Below, one piece after another: positions 19,688-28,270 of a DNA stretch of 64,000 nt. The stretch is from Eubacterium saphenum ATCC 49989 (lineage in GTDB: Bacteria; Bacillota; Clostridia; Peptostreptococcales; Anaerovoracaceae). Numbering within the stretch: position 1 is the stretch's first letter; every line of letters begins with the position of its first letter. Position numbers and translations under genes: made by a program. The notes below the pieces were generated by a model. The model worked only from the letters and a program-made list of their open reading frames with translations, made no database searches and had not been told where the DNA came from. The stretch lies in assembly GCA_000161975.1 (NCBI GenBank), contig GG688422.1, forward strand, positions 493,824-557,823, in the 5' to 3' direction.

Positions 19688-20971
19688 TTAAGCGCTCGCT
19701 GTCTTCTTCTTTCTCGTACGCTTCTTTTCCTCGATGTTTACGCTGATACCCCTGCCTTCTATGATATTTCTACTTACCGTACATTTTTCAATATTTTTCG
19801 CACTCGGAATTTCAAACATAGCATCACTTAAAGCCTCTTCCATTATGCTCCTGAGCCCTCTTGCACCTGTATTTCGTGAAATCGCTTCTCTTGCTATTTC
19901 TATTAAAGCGGAATTTTCAAACACTAGCTTTACACCATCCATCTTAAACAGCTTTTCATATTGTTTTACCAATGCATTTTTAGGTTCTGTCAATATCTTA
20001 ACAAGATCGGTTTCGGATAACTTGTCAAGCGATACCTTCACAGGCACCCTGCCTATAAACTCAGGGATCAGCCCGTAGTGAAGAAGGTCTTCATGTCTTA
20101 AGTCCGCATATAAATTCTCAAGGTAGGCGTTCTCCTCCTTTGTATCGGATGCGTTAAACCCGATGGCGCTGCCTCCCTGTCTTCTTTTTATGATCTTATC
20201 CAAGCCGTCAAATGCGCCTCCGCATATGAACAGTACGTCGGACGTATTGAAAGGTATCATCTCCTGCCCGGGATGCTTTCTTCCTCCTGTTTGTGGAACA
20301 TTTGCCACAGTACCTTCTATGATTTTGAGCAATGCCTGTTGTACGCCTTCACCGCTTACGTCTCTTGTGATTGATCTGTTTTCAGACATTCTGGCTATCT
20401 TATCTATTTCATCTATATATATAATGCCTTTTTCAGCCTTAGGGATGTTGTAGTCCGCCGCCTGAATCAAACGAAGCAGTATATTTTCAACATCATCTCC
20501 TACGTAACCTGCTTCCGTAAGCGTGGTAGCATCCGCTATTGCAAACGGCACCTTGAGTATCTTAGCAAGCGTCTCTGCAAGCAACGTTTTACCGGAACCT
20601 GTAGGACCTATCATTATCACATTGCTCTTTTGTACTTCTACAGTCTTGTCTTCCGCCTTCTTATCCTTTTGTATTCGCTTGTAATGATTGTATACGGCGA
20701 CCGCAAGCACCTTCCTTGCACGTTCCTGCCCCACTACATAGTCTCCTAAAATCGCATCGATCTCTCTTGGAGTCGGTAGTTTTTCATTTTTTTCTTCGCT
20801 TACCTTTTCCTTATTCTTAGCATCGTTTTCATTTTCTATTATCTGAAAACAGGCAGCTATGCATTCATCACAGATACACACGCCGTCCCCGCTTATGAGC
20901 CTGCTCACCTTGTCTTGGGGTTTGCCGCAGAATGAGCACACTAAATTGTTGTTTTCATCGTATTTATCCAT
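19688..20971 (-). CDS. clpX: ATP-dependent Clp protease ATP-binding subunit ClpX
   Basis: ClpX is the hexameric unfoldase that feeds substrates to ClpP. The 427-residue protein has the N-terminal zinc finger (Cys12, Cys15, Cys34, Cys37), Walker A GPTGSGKT (122-129), Walker B IIYIDEID (183-190), and the IGF loop in SAIGFNA that docks on ClpP. It ends with a basic KKRTRKKK tail. The gene starts 2 bp after clpP ends, so the two are translationally linked. Confidence 0.97.
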   Translation of the reverse strand: MDKYDENNNLVCSFCGKPQDKVSRLISGDGVCICDECIAACFQIIENENDAKNKEKVSEEKNEKLPTPREIDAILGDYVVGQERARKVLAVAVYNHYKRIQKDKKAEDKTVEVQKSNVIMIGPTGSGKTLLAETLAKILKVPFAIADATTLTEAGYVGDDVENILLRLIQAADYNIPKAEKGIIYIDEIDKIARMSENRSITRDVSGEGVQQALLKIIEGTVANVPQTGGRKHPGQEMIPFNTSDVLFICGGAFDGLDKIIKRRQGGSAIGFNASDTKEENAYLENLYADLRHEDLLHYGLIPEFIGRVPVKVSLDKLSETDLVKILTEPKNALVKQYEKLFKMDGVKLVFENSALIEIAREAISRNTGARGLRSIMEEALSDAMFEIPSAKNIEKCTVSRNIIEGRGISVNIEEKKRTRKKKTASA

Positions 20972-20973
20972 CT

Positions 20974-21564
20974 TTACTCCTCGTCTCGGCTCTTGAGTAC
21001 GCTGTCAATTATACCATAATCAAGCGCCTCATTCGCTGTCATATATTTGTCTCTGTCGGTATCTTCTTCTATTGTAGAGAGGTTTTTTGTGGTATGTTTT
21101 GATATGAGTCTGTTCAATTTGTCTCTAGTCTTTATTATGTGTTCCGCCGCAATTTTTATCTCGCTCGCCTGTCCTGAAGCCCCTCCCATCGGCTGATGGA
21201 TCATTATTTCAGAATTCGGCAATGCAAAACGCTTTCCCTTCTCACCCGCAAGAAGCAGTACTGCAGCCATGCTGGCTGCCATGCCCACACATACTGTCTG
21301 TACCTGCGGTTTTATAAACTGCATTGTATCGTAGATAGCAAGCCCTGATGTAACATCTCCTCCGGGGCTGTTTATGTATATGCAAATGTCCTTCGAACTG
21401 TCTTCCGCCTCAAGGAACAGGAGCTGAGCTATTATGGAACTTGCCATATTGCTCTCTATCGGCTCTCCTATGAATATTATTCTGTCTCTAAGTAATCTTG
21501 AATAAATGTCAAACGACCTCTCGCCGCTTCCATCCTTTTCTATTACTATGGGTGTTAATGCCAC
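20974..21564 (-). CDS. clpP: ATP-dependent Clp protease proteolytic subunit
   Basis: ClpP is the tetradecameric serine peptidase of the Clp system. The 196-residue protein has the catalytic triad Ser98 (in GMAASMAA, with Ala where Gly is usual), His123 (MIHQP) and Asp172. It begins with GTG preceded by AAAGGAG. It follows tig by about 90 bp and precedes clpX, the common tig-clpP-clpX order. Confidence 0.97.
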   Translation of the reverse strand: MALTPIVIEKDGSGERSFDIYSRLLRDRIIFIGEPIESNMASSIIAQLLFLEAEDSSKDICIYINSPGGDVTSGLAIYDTMQFIKPQVQTVCVGMAASMAAVLLLAGEKGKRFALPNSEIMIHQPMGGASGQASEIKIAAEHIIKTRDKLNRLISKHTTKNLSTIEEDTDRDKYMTANEALDYGIIDSVLKSRDEE

Positions 21565-21653
21565 TTTCGTCTCCTTTCACTACTTCCTCATGTTTGCTGC
21601 ATCTTCACATGTATCTATATGTGTAAATGCCGCCTCAACCTTTTTCGTTAACT

Positions 21654-23021
21654 CTAGTGACTGTGATCATGGTCATGGTCGTGCTCGCAGCCACATGAGC
21701 AAGTGTTATTCTCTTCCTTTTCTTCCTTCTTTACCGCATCTATGAATTTTGCATTTTCACATAGGAAATCGAGCGCCTTTTGCATCGCTATATCCTTCTT
21801 TATATATTCTATTCCCTGAACCTTTATGATGTCTTCTATCTTATCTTCTTCCACCCCATATTGAGTAGCGAGAAGCTTGTATTTTTCTTTTACTTCATCT
21901 TCTTCAGCTTCAATATTTTCAGCCTTTACAACAGCCTCTACGAGCATGCGTGTCTTCACCCTGGATTCAGCATCGGGCTTCATACTGAGCTTGAGATCTT
22001 CCTTGCTGCTACCCATCATCTTTACGTAATCATCCAGCGACACACCCTGCATTTGAAGATTCTGCGCCATTTCAGAGATCATGGAATCGACTTCCATCTT
22101 TATCAATCCGTCAGGTACATCCAAAGGGTTTTCCTTTATCAGCATCTCTATCGCCTTAGTTTTCATTTTGTTTTCGTCAGAAGCTTTAGCGCTTTTTTTC
22201 AATTCTTCCTTCTTTGCGTCGCGATATTCTTTAACCGTATCGTATTCGCTGATCTCTTTTACAAAATCATCGTCGAGCTTCGGTATTTCTTCTTCCTTTA
22301 TTTCATTCACCTTAACCTTAAATACCACATCGGCACCTGCAAGATCCTCTGCATGATATTCCTTAGGGAAGGTGAGGTTTAAATCCTTTTCATCTCCCGC
22401 CTTGGTGCCGACAAGCCCTTCTTCAAAGCCGTCTATGAACGATTTGGAACCGAGTTTTAAAGAAAATCCTTTAGCGGTTCCTCCTTCAAATGCCACTCCG
22501 TCTTTAAATCCTTCGTAATCTATTACGGCGATATCACCGTTTTTGGCTTTTCTGTCTACCGGTTGAATTCTTGCGTTTTTCTTTCTTTCAAGCTCTATTG
22601 CTTCGTCCACGTTTTTCTTAAGTATCTTTGTGTTTACCTTTTCCACTTCAAGGTCCTTGTATTTTTTCAAAGTCACTTCAGGCATGATTTCAACTGTAAT
22701 ATCCGCCTTAAATCCCTTGTCCGCATCTATGTATTCAAAGTCAACCTTCGGCATATCAACGGGATCCAGCTCAAATTCATCAAGCGCCTTTGGATATTCA
22801 TCCTTTATTAACAGATTCACGGCTTCATCGAAAAAAACATCCTTCCCGAACTTAGCTTCTATTATTTTCTTAGGTGCCTTGCCTTTTCTAAATCCGTCAA
22901 CGCTATACCTGCTTTTATTCTTTTCATAAGCTTCCATGCATGCCTTTGCAAACTCATCCTTCGTGCATTCAAACGTTAGGTTTGCACTTTTTCCTTCTTT
23001 TGAAACCAATGTCTTTTTCAT
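21654..23021 (-). CDS. tig: Trigger factor with a Cys/His-rich C-terminal tail
   Basis: Trigger factor is the ribosome-bound chaperone and prolyl isomerase that meets nascent chains. The 455-residue protein has the ribosome-binding signature GFRKGKAP (43-50), an FKBP-type domain (about 155-245) and the helical chaperone arms. The last 15 or so residues are unusual: CSCGCEHDHDHDHSH, a likely metal-binding extension past the conserved fold. The gene lies 20 bp after the MreB-like gene and upstream of clpP. Confidence 0.95.
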   Translation of the reverse strand: MKKTLVSKEGKSANLTFECTKDEFAKACMEAYEKNKSRYSVDGFRKGKAPKKIIEAKFGKDVFFDEAVNLLIKDEYPKALDEFELDPVDMPKVDFEYIDADKGFKADITVEIMPEVTLKKYKDLEVEKVNTKILKKNVDEAIELERKKNARIQPVDRKAKNGDIAVIDYEGFKDGVAFEGGTAKGFSLKLGSKSFIDGFEEGLVGTKAGDEKDLNLTFPKEYHAEDLAGADVVFKVKVNEIKEEEIPKLDDDFVKEISEYDTVKEYRDAKKEELKKSAKASDENKMKTKAIEMLIKENPLDVPDGLIKMEVDSMISEMAQNLQMQGVSLDDYVKMMGSSKEDLKLSMKPDAESRVKTRMLVEAVVKAENIEAEEDEVKEKYKLLATQYGVEEDKIEDIIKVQGIEYIKKDIAMQKALDFLCENAKFIDAVKKEEKEENNTCSCGCEHDHDHDHSH

Positions 23022-23041
23022 GAAATTTCCTTCCTCTTTAC

Positions 23042-24067
23042 TTATCCGACTTTCTTTTTCAACCTATTTAATATACCATAATTTTTTGAATTTCCTCTAT
23101 TACCGATGTATTTTCGCATTCCTTCTATAGCTAATCTTTCGGGTTCGGTCGTACCCAGCACTTTAACCTCAAGCGTCTTTTCGATAAATTCACTAAGCCC
23201 CTTAAGCATGGCGGTACCACCAGCTAGTATTATACCATTTTTATATATATCTGCCACTACATCGGGAGGCGAATCGCATAGATGTTTTTTTATCATTTCT
23301 ACGAACCCGTTCACCACCGGGCTTACAGCTTCAGCTACGTCCCTTGATGTTACATTCATCCTGCTCGTAGTATCCGTCTTTTGATCCAAGCCAACCACCT
23401 GAATCTGCTCATTACCTGACGGATATAGGCTTCCTATATCCTTTTTTATAACTTCCGCCGTTTCATTATCCGCAAGAAACCCGTATTTTGCATGTAAATT
23501 TCTTATGATGGCATTGTCTATGTCCGTTCCTGCAAAGTCAATCGCCTTCGCCGTTATAGTTCGCATTCCCATTACCGTCGATACATCGCTTATCCCAGCT
23601 CCCATACATACCGTCATAACGGCGCCATATGAAGGATCATCAAAACCCATCGCAAGCGCCACCGCAACGCTTTGTGGAATGAAGTACACCTTCCGTGCTC
23701 CTGCTTGCTTCGCCGCTTCAAACAAGGCCTTTTCCTCTACATCGCTCAAAATCCCGGGCACACACAAAAACAGGTCAGGCCTTATGAATTTACTTCTTTC
23801 ACTTGAATTCTTTATTAAGGTATTCAGCAACTTTTCAGTGGCATCGTAATCAGATATGGAACCGTTTTTGAAGGGTTCTATTTGTATATACTCTTTAGAT
23901 AACTTGTCATAGCTCTTTTTCGCTTTATTTCCGGCTGCCGCTATATATCCTGTGGACTTGCTCACCACTACAATGCTCGGTTCTTTTACGAACTTATCTT
24001 GGCTGTTTACATAGCAAAACGATGAACGTGTGCCAAGATCGATCGCTATTTTTTCAATGACACTCAC
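23042..24067 (-). CDS. Divergent MreB-like actin homolog, ATPase motifs altered
   Basis: The 341-residue protein aligns along its length with MreB/Mbl: the phosphate-1 loop IDLGTRSS (9-16), VPGILSDVEEKAL, QAGARKVY, and an adenosine-site LAGGTAML. Key catalytic segments differ. Where MreB has IEEPFAAAIG this protein has IPQSVAVALAMG (129-140), losing the glutamates linked to hydrolysis, and the phosphate-2 loop DIGGGTT is CMGAGIS (153-159). It may bind nucleotide poorly or hydrolyse it slowly. The start is a GTG at 24067 behind AGG. A near-consensus promoter precedes it and it heads the tig-clpPX run. A true shape-determining MreB may be elsewhere; its role here is unknown. Confidence 0.85.
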   Translation of the reverse strand: MSVIEKIAIDLGTRSSFCYVNSQDKFVKEPSIVVVSKSTGYIAAAGNKAKKSYDKLSKEYIQIEPFKNGSISDYDATEKLLNTLIKNSSERSKFIRPDLFLCVPGILSDVEEKALFEAAKQAGARKVYFIPQSVAVALAMGFDDPSYGAVMTVCMGAGISDVSTVMGMRTITAKAIDFAGTDIDNAIIRNLHAKYGFLADNETAEVIKKDIGSLYPSGNEQIQVVGLDQKTDTTSRMNVTSRDVAEAVSPVVNGFVEMIKKHLCDSPPDVVADIYKNGIILAGGTAMLKGLSEFIEKTLEVKVLGTTEPERLAIEGMRKYIGNRGNSKNYGILNRLKKKVG

Positions 24068-24106
24068 GAGGCCTACCTGCCCTTTCTCAAACCTTAATGA
24101 GTGTAC

Positions 24107-24135
24107 ATTCTATCAAAATTAACACTCCCCGTCAA
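24107..24135 (-). promoter_or_regulatory. Promoter of the MreB-like gene and tig-clpPX run
   Basis: On the minus strand TTGACG (24130-24135) and TAGAAT (24107-24112) are separated by 17 bp, each one base from consensus. It lies about 40 bp before the GTG start of the MreB-like gene. Confidence 0.75.
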
Positions 24136-24166
24136 GCATTCCAAAATCACGGTTTTGCGCGAAAAC

Positions 24167-24194
24167 AAGAAAGCTCCCGTGAGGGAGCTTTCTT
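24167..24194 (-). terminator. Terminator of the 1156-residue BspA-like gene
   Basis: A perfect 12-bp inverted repeat with core AAGCTCCC/GGGAGCTT and loop GTGA lies about 120 bp after the stop codon. Nearly the same hairpin recurs at 28123-28148 and 34629-34658, each time downstream of a BspA-like gene or remnant. Confidence 0.8.
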
Positions 24195-24277
24195 TAGGTT
24201 TAGGATTGAATCGGTCAAATATGCTTGCCTAATCTATTTTGCCAAATGTACTTGACTAAATGCAATTTTCGATATTA

Positions 24278-24313
24278 AGAGGCTACGCTTGCCGGTGCAA
24301 GCAACACGCCTCT
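24278..24313 (-). terminator. 3' mRNA hairpin immediately after the BspA-like stop codon
   Basis: AGAGGC (24278-24283) pairs with GCCTCT (24308-24313) and GCTTGC (24287-24292) with GCAAGC (24297-24302), giving a stacked stem with a CGGT loop that abuts the stop codon. No T-run follows on the minus strand, so it is more likely a 3'-end stabilising structure than a stand-alone terminator. Confidence 0.4.
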
Positions 24314-24314
24314 A

Positions 24315-27300
24315 CTATTTAACCACCTTGGTTATCGTTTGTCCATAGTATTTAAGCTTACCTATCTTCTTAAACTCCCTTATCGTAAACGTGTAATTAC
24401 CTTTCTTCTTAGGTAATTTGATGCTTCCAACTATAAAGCCCTTGAGCTTCTTACTCTTCTTAAGCTTTATAGTTTTAACCTTGCCGCCTATAACTATCTT
24501 AGCCTCGTAACCGTTTACGCCCTTCATCGCCTTGAACTTAATGTTAAGTACTCGGCTCTTCTTATTCACCTTTGCGCCAAACTTCTCAACCGCTCCAAGC
24601 ATGAATGCGAAGCTGTTACCGTATTCAACCAGCTTGTTGTTATCAGCCTCTAGAGCCTCAAGCTTAAATGCCAGGAATTTACCCATTGGAAGCCCTGTTA
24701 CGCTTGCCTTAACCTTATCTGCACCTGCAGCTACAAGCTTATCAGCTTTTACAAATCTTTCTATAGCCTTAAACTTCTTATCGTAAGGCGCAGTTACCGT
24801 AACCTTATACCCTGCAGCCGCCATTGTCTTGTTAAACTCAAGACTTACTGCTCCCTTACCTGTTACGGTAGTAGTTACGCCTCTATCCTTTGGTAGTGAC
24901 GCCGCAAGAACCTTATCAGACAGCTTACCTATATATGTAACCTTGGTGCCGTTATAGCTTCCGTCTGCATCTATAGCTCTTACCGCATAGTAGTATACCT
25001 TACCGTTATCTGCCTTTTCATCTAAGTACTTCAAGGTATCTCTATCTACTATTGCTATCTTATTATCTTTGCTTGGCTTAAAGTCCTTCTTTTCGCTTCT
25101 AAAGATCTCAAAGCCTGTGTGTAGATTTGCTGCAGGAGGCGTTATCACAAGCTCATATCCCTTAGTCTTAGCAAATACCTTAAGCACTGCCTGACCAAGC
25201 TTTTCATTGTATAAGCTCTTCCATACAGCATACACTGTCATATCGCCCTTAACCACCGTACTTCTAAAGAAGTCAGGATACTTAGCCGCCTTGCTCTTAG
25301 CCCAGCCTGTGAATAGATATCCGTCTCTTGCCGGCACCTTGTCCTTCGCAGGCATCTTATTGCCTATAGAATCATACCTGGTAACCTCTTCTGTCTTAAG
25401 GCTTGCATCCGTACCGTCATTAAGCTTAAAAGCTACCTTTGCCTTATCAACATTTCCTGTCTCCTTGTATACAGGATATAGCACCAAATCATTAGTTACT
25501 AGGCTCTTTTTGAAAAAGTCCGGCTTAACCGCATTCTTTTCTTTGGAGTATCCCAAGAATCTATGCCCTGCTAGTGCTCTTTCGTGTCTGTCCAACTTAT
25601 CGCCTATTGGCTTTCCGGTAGGCACGTTTTCTATCACTTCATCTTCATCCATACCCACTTCAGTATACTTGATTGTCACATTCGTAACCACAGGTGCTTC
25701 TTTATATACCGCATATAACGTCATGTCTGAGTATACAGGTGCATCCAAATTGTAATCCGCAGTAGTCGCAAACTTGCTCCTTGAAAATCCTATGAGCTTA
25801 TACGCATCTTTTGTAAATATCTTATTGGCTACAGCAGACTCAAGCTGCTCTTTCAGCGTGCTTCCTTCGTCTACATCTATCGTAGCAAAAGCTCCTCCTG
25901 CAAGCACTCCGCCATTACCGTCTAAGGTTATTCTCACCTTGCCGGGTGCAGGTGGCGCCGGCTTTGTATCCTTCCATACCGCTTTAACCGTTACGTTGTC
26001 ACTTGCCGTTATTTCATCACCCGGCTGCTTATCCTCTGCAGGCGCAGAACCTATCTTCACTGACCACTTATCAAACTCCTTGCCTGCAGGTGCTGTGAAT
26101 GTACTCTCCGGGAGCTTGTACTTACTGTCCTTAACTACCTCTACAGCTACCATGTTGCCTTCGCCTTCAGTTTTGTCAAATGTGATATTCACCTTTGATT
26201 TTCCCCACATCGAGTAAACTTTCATATCTTGCAATATAACAGTATGTTCATCAAAATCAGATATTGTAGCACTATTATTCTTTGCCCAGCCAAGGAATTC
26301 ATATCCTTCGTATGTAGGATTTTCTACAGGTACGATTCCGCCACCTTCACTAAATTCCTCGCCTTTTTCTACAATCTCGTGGTTAATCCAACTCTCTGTA
26401 TCTCCGTTATTCTTATCAAATGTCACTCCCACATATTTATTTTTATTATAAATATGATAAATAGCACTGCTATCCCCATCTTTATTTATTTCATATTTAT
26501 CATTAAGATTCTGGTTTTCCTGTTCAATAGATGGAGCACTATCTTTTTTCAACCTTACTATCTTAAAGACAGCATTTGCACCGTTTATAGATGTTCTTAA
26601 TCCTGCAGGTGTTTTTAGATATTCTACGTTTATGCATCCTTCAAAAACATCTTGCATTTTGCCATTATCATTTAACAGATCCTGATTAAGCTTCCAGCTA
26701 CTTAAGTTTAACGCTTTAACTGCACTTTTTTGTAACATTCCCTTCATGTTTTTCACATTAGAAACATCCCAGTTTGAAATGTCAGGATTAGCTGAACTTG
26801 CTCCATAGAACATATCGCTCATATCAGTTACACCAGATGTATTCCACTTTGATACATCTGGATTTGCCGAAGTTGCTCGGTAGAACATGCTCCACATATT
26901 TTCTACCTTAGATGTATCCCATTTCGACACATCAGGGTTCGCCGAGCTTGCTCTTTCGAACATCCTAAATATATTCTCGACCTTAGATGTATTCCACTTT
27001 GATACATCAGGATTTGCTAAGCTTGCACTGTTAAACATGCTACCCATATGAATTACATTAGATGTATCCCATTTCGATACATCAGGGTTCGCCGAGCTTG
27101 CTCCATAGAACATGTTGCTCATATAAGTTACGTTAGATGTATTTAGATTTTCGCAGCCTTTAATTTCACCTTTAATCTCTCTGAAGAAATTCGAAGATTT
27201 TTTCGGCAAAGATATCCCTTTTGTATTAAATATAATATTTTTTACTTTTGTATTCTTCCAACCATCAAATGCATCGCCTCCAAGCTTTTTTATCATGTTC

Positions 27301-27785
27301 CACCACTTATTGCCCTCTATGTTCATATCGCCTAAAATATTTTTAGCTGAAATGGTGAGTTTCTCATTGTCATTAAATTCTGCATACACATTTTCTGAAG
27401 AATTTAACTCAAACGTCTGACCACGCTTATTCTTTATCTTATTATGCTTTCCGTACTTATCTTCATTTCCCTTGGCTTCATTTGGAGTTTTCGCATTCCT
27501 CGCCTCATTCTTTATTGATTCAGTCGCTTTGTTTTTTAATGTTGCCTTATCAAAGTTTTTCTTAGGGGTCTTTGGTAAACTTTTTGTATTCTCATAAAAC
27601 GAATAAACTCTGTTTAAAACAGCAGTTTGTGACTTGCTACTTCCTGCTTTTGCAGCCTCAGCATTCGCTGCAAAGCTCGGTGCCATACCTGTCACTACCA
27701 GCATGATACTAAGTATCCATACACATGCCTTATATGCAATACCGATAACACCCGCATTCTTTCTGTTTAATTCTGAGTTCTTCAT
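24315..27785 (-). CDS. BspA-like secreted protein with InlB-type repeats, 1156 aa
   Basis: A signal peptide (residues 1-39, cleavage near PSFA) is followed by a Lys/Asn-rich linker, a conserved domain (about 125-230), five 25-residue DUF285-type repeats (233-357), and then a series of GVTFDKNNG-, ITLDGNGG- and GFSRSKF-type modules with GW/W-ending strands that resemble InlB B-repeats (about 450-880). A fibronectin-like stretch follows (about 885-1070), ending in the family's basic C-terminal domain (last ~80 residues). There is no LPXTG or membrane anchor. It is probably a secreted or surface-retained adhesin; the ligand is unknown. The N-terminal 40 residues and C-terminal 540 residues are nearly duplicated in the next gene upstream. 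AGGAGG precedes the ATG. Confidence 0.9.
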   Translation of the reverse strand: MKNSELNRKNAGVIGIAYKACVWILSIMLVVTGMAPSFAANAEAAKAGSSKSQTAVLNRVYSFYENTKSLPKTPKKNFDKATLKNKATESIKNEARNAKTPNEAKGNEDKYGKHNKIKNKRGQTFELNSSENVYAEFNDNEKLTISAKNILGDMNIEGNKWWNMIKKLGGDAFDGWKNTKVKNIIFNTKGISLPKKSSNFFREIKGEIKGCENLNTSNVTYMSNMFYGASSANPDVSKWDTSNVIHMGSMFNSASLANPDVSKWNTSKVENIFRMFERASSANPDVSKWDTSKVENMWSMFYRATSANPDVSKWNTSGVTDMSDMFYGASSANPDISNWDVSNVKNMKGMLQKSAVKALNLSSWKLNQDLLNDNGKMQDVFEGCINVEYLKTPAGLRTSINGANAVFKIVRLKKDSAPSIEQENQNLNDKYEINKDGDSSAIYHIYNKNKYVGVTFDKNNGDTESWINHEIVEKGEEFSEGGGIVPVENPTYEGYEFLGWAKNNSATISDFDEHTVILQDMKVYSMWGKSKVNITFDKTEGEGNMVAVEVVKDSKYKLPESTFTAPAGKEFDKWSVKIGSAPAEDKQPGDEITASDNVTVKAVWKDTKPAPPAPGKVRITLDGNGGVLAGGAFATIDVDEGSTLKEQLESAVANKIFTKDAYKLIGFSRSKFATTADYNLDAPVYSDMTLYAVYKEAPVVTNVTIKYTEVGMDEDEVIENVPTGKPIGDKLDRHERALAGHRFLGYSKEKNAVKPDFFKKSLVTNDLVLYPVYKETGNVDKAKVAFKLNDGTDASLKTEEVTRYDSIGNKMPAKDKVPARDGYLFTGWAKSKAAKYPDFFRSTVVKGDMTVYAVWKSLYNEKLGQAVLKVFAKTKGYELVITPPAANLHTGFEIFRSEKKDFKPSKDNKIAIVDRDTLKYLDEKADNGKVYYYAVRAIDADGSYNGTKVTYIGKLSDKVLAASLPKDRGVTTTVTGKGAVSLEFNKTMAAAGYKVTVTAPYDKKFKAIERFVKADKLVAAGADKVKASVTGLPMGKFLAFKLEALEADNNKLVEYGNSFAFMLGAVEKFGAKVNKKSRVLNIKFKAMKGVNGYEAKIVIGGKVKTIKLKKSKKLKGFIVGSIKLPKKKGNYTFTIREFKKIGKLKYYGQTITKVVK
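26715..27089 (-). repeat. Five tandem 75-bp coding repeats
   Basis: Five 25-residue units (residues 233-357) of the form NPDVSKWDTSKVENM..MF...SA are encoded head to tail, with very similar nucleotide sequence between units, for example around 26850-27080. Confidence 0.88.
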
Positions 27786-28122
27786 TCTCTGCCTCCTAAT
27801 GACATCCTTCTGAATTTATTAATATTAATCACAAAACACAATACTCGCGTTAATAATATCATGAACGGCATGTGAAATTCCCTGAATGAAGGGTGATTTA
27901 TTCCGAAATTATCAAAAAAACAATTTGCATCGCCCCCCTCCGGGGAGGGATTTTATAAAAGAGCTAATAGTTTTTATGTATTTTATACTAAATAGCTCGT
28001 AAGTATTGCGTGTATTCCCGAGACCTTAATATTAGCCTTTGAGCAATGGCGTGTGCTTTAAAATCACTTATCTATTAACAACTACACTAATACTGTCTTA
28101 AAAATTAATCTTAATAATAATC
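27786..28122. other. Intergenic region between two large BspA-like genes (duplicated DNA)
   Basis: I find no ORF here. The region holds the regulatory repeat at 27862-27878, a GC-rich hairpin near 27932-27950, and a stretch from about 27901 to the terminator at 28148 that is clearly homologous (about 75-80% by eye) to 34419-34658, including the shared block TATTGCGTGTATTCCCGAG. Confidence 0.6.
27862..27878. promoter_or_regulatory. TGAACG-N5-TGAAAT direct repeat, putative regulator box
   Basis: Half-sites at 27862-27867 and 27873-27878 are 11 bp apart and lie about 77 bp before the start codon of the 1156-residue BspA-like gene. On the minus strand the box abuts TGATATTAT, a plausible -10 region conserved upstream of the next paralog. 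Confidence 0.45.
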
Positions 28123-28160
28123 AGAAAGCTCCCTAACGGGAGCTTTCTTAAGGTTTAGTA
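27901..28160 (-). repeat. Duplicated intergenic segment, copy 1
   Basis: This segment is homologous to 34419-34672. It spans part of the upstream region of one BspA-like gene and the terminator of the preceding copy, so the duplication unit covered the gene plus flanking control sequence. Confidence 0.75.
28123..28148 (-). terminator. Terminator of the largest BspA-like gene
   Basis: An 11-bp perfect inverted repeat (AGAAAGCTCCC and its complement) with a TAAC loop lies about 120 bp after the stop codon. It is homologous to the hairpins at 24167 and 34629. Confidence 0.8.
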
Positions 28161-28270
28161 TTAAATCGGTAAAATATACTTAGCTGAATATGCTTACTAG
28201 TCCAAACTTACGTTTCTATTTAACTGCCCGGTGGCTACTATAGCTACGTATTCGATATGCGCCGATCCTT

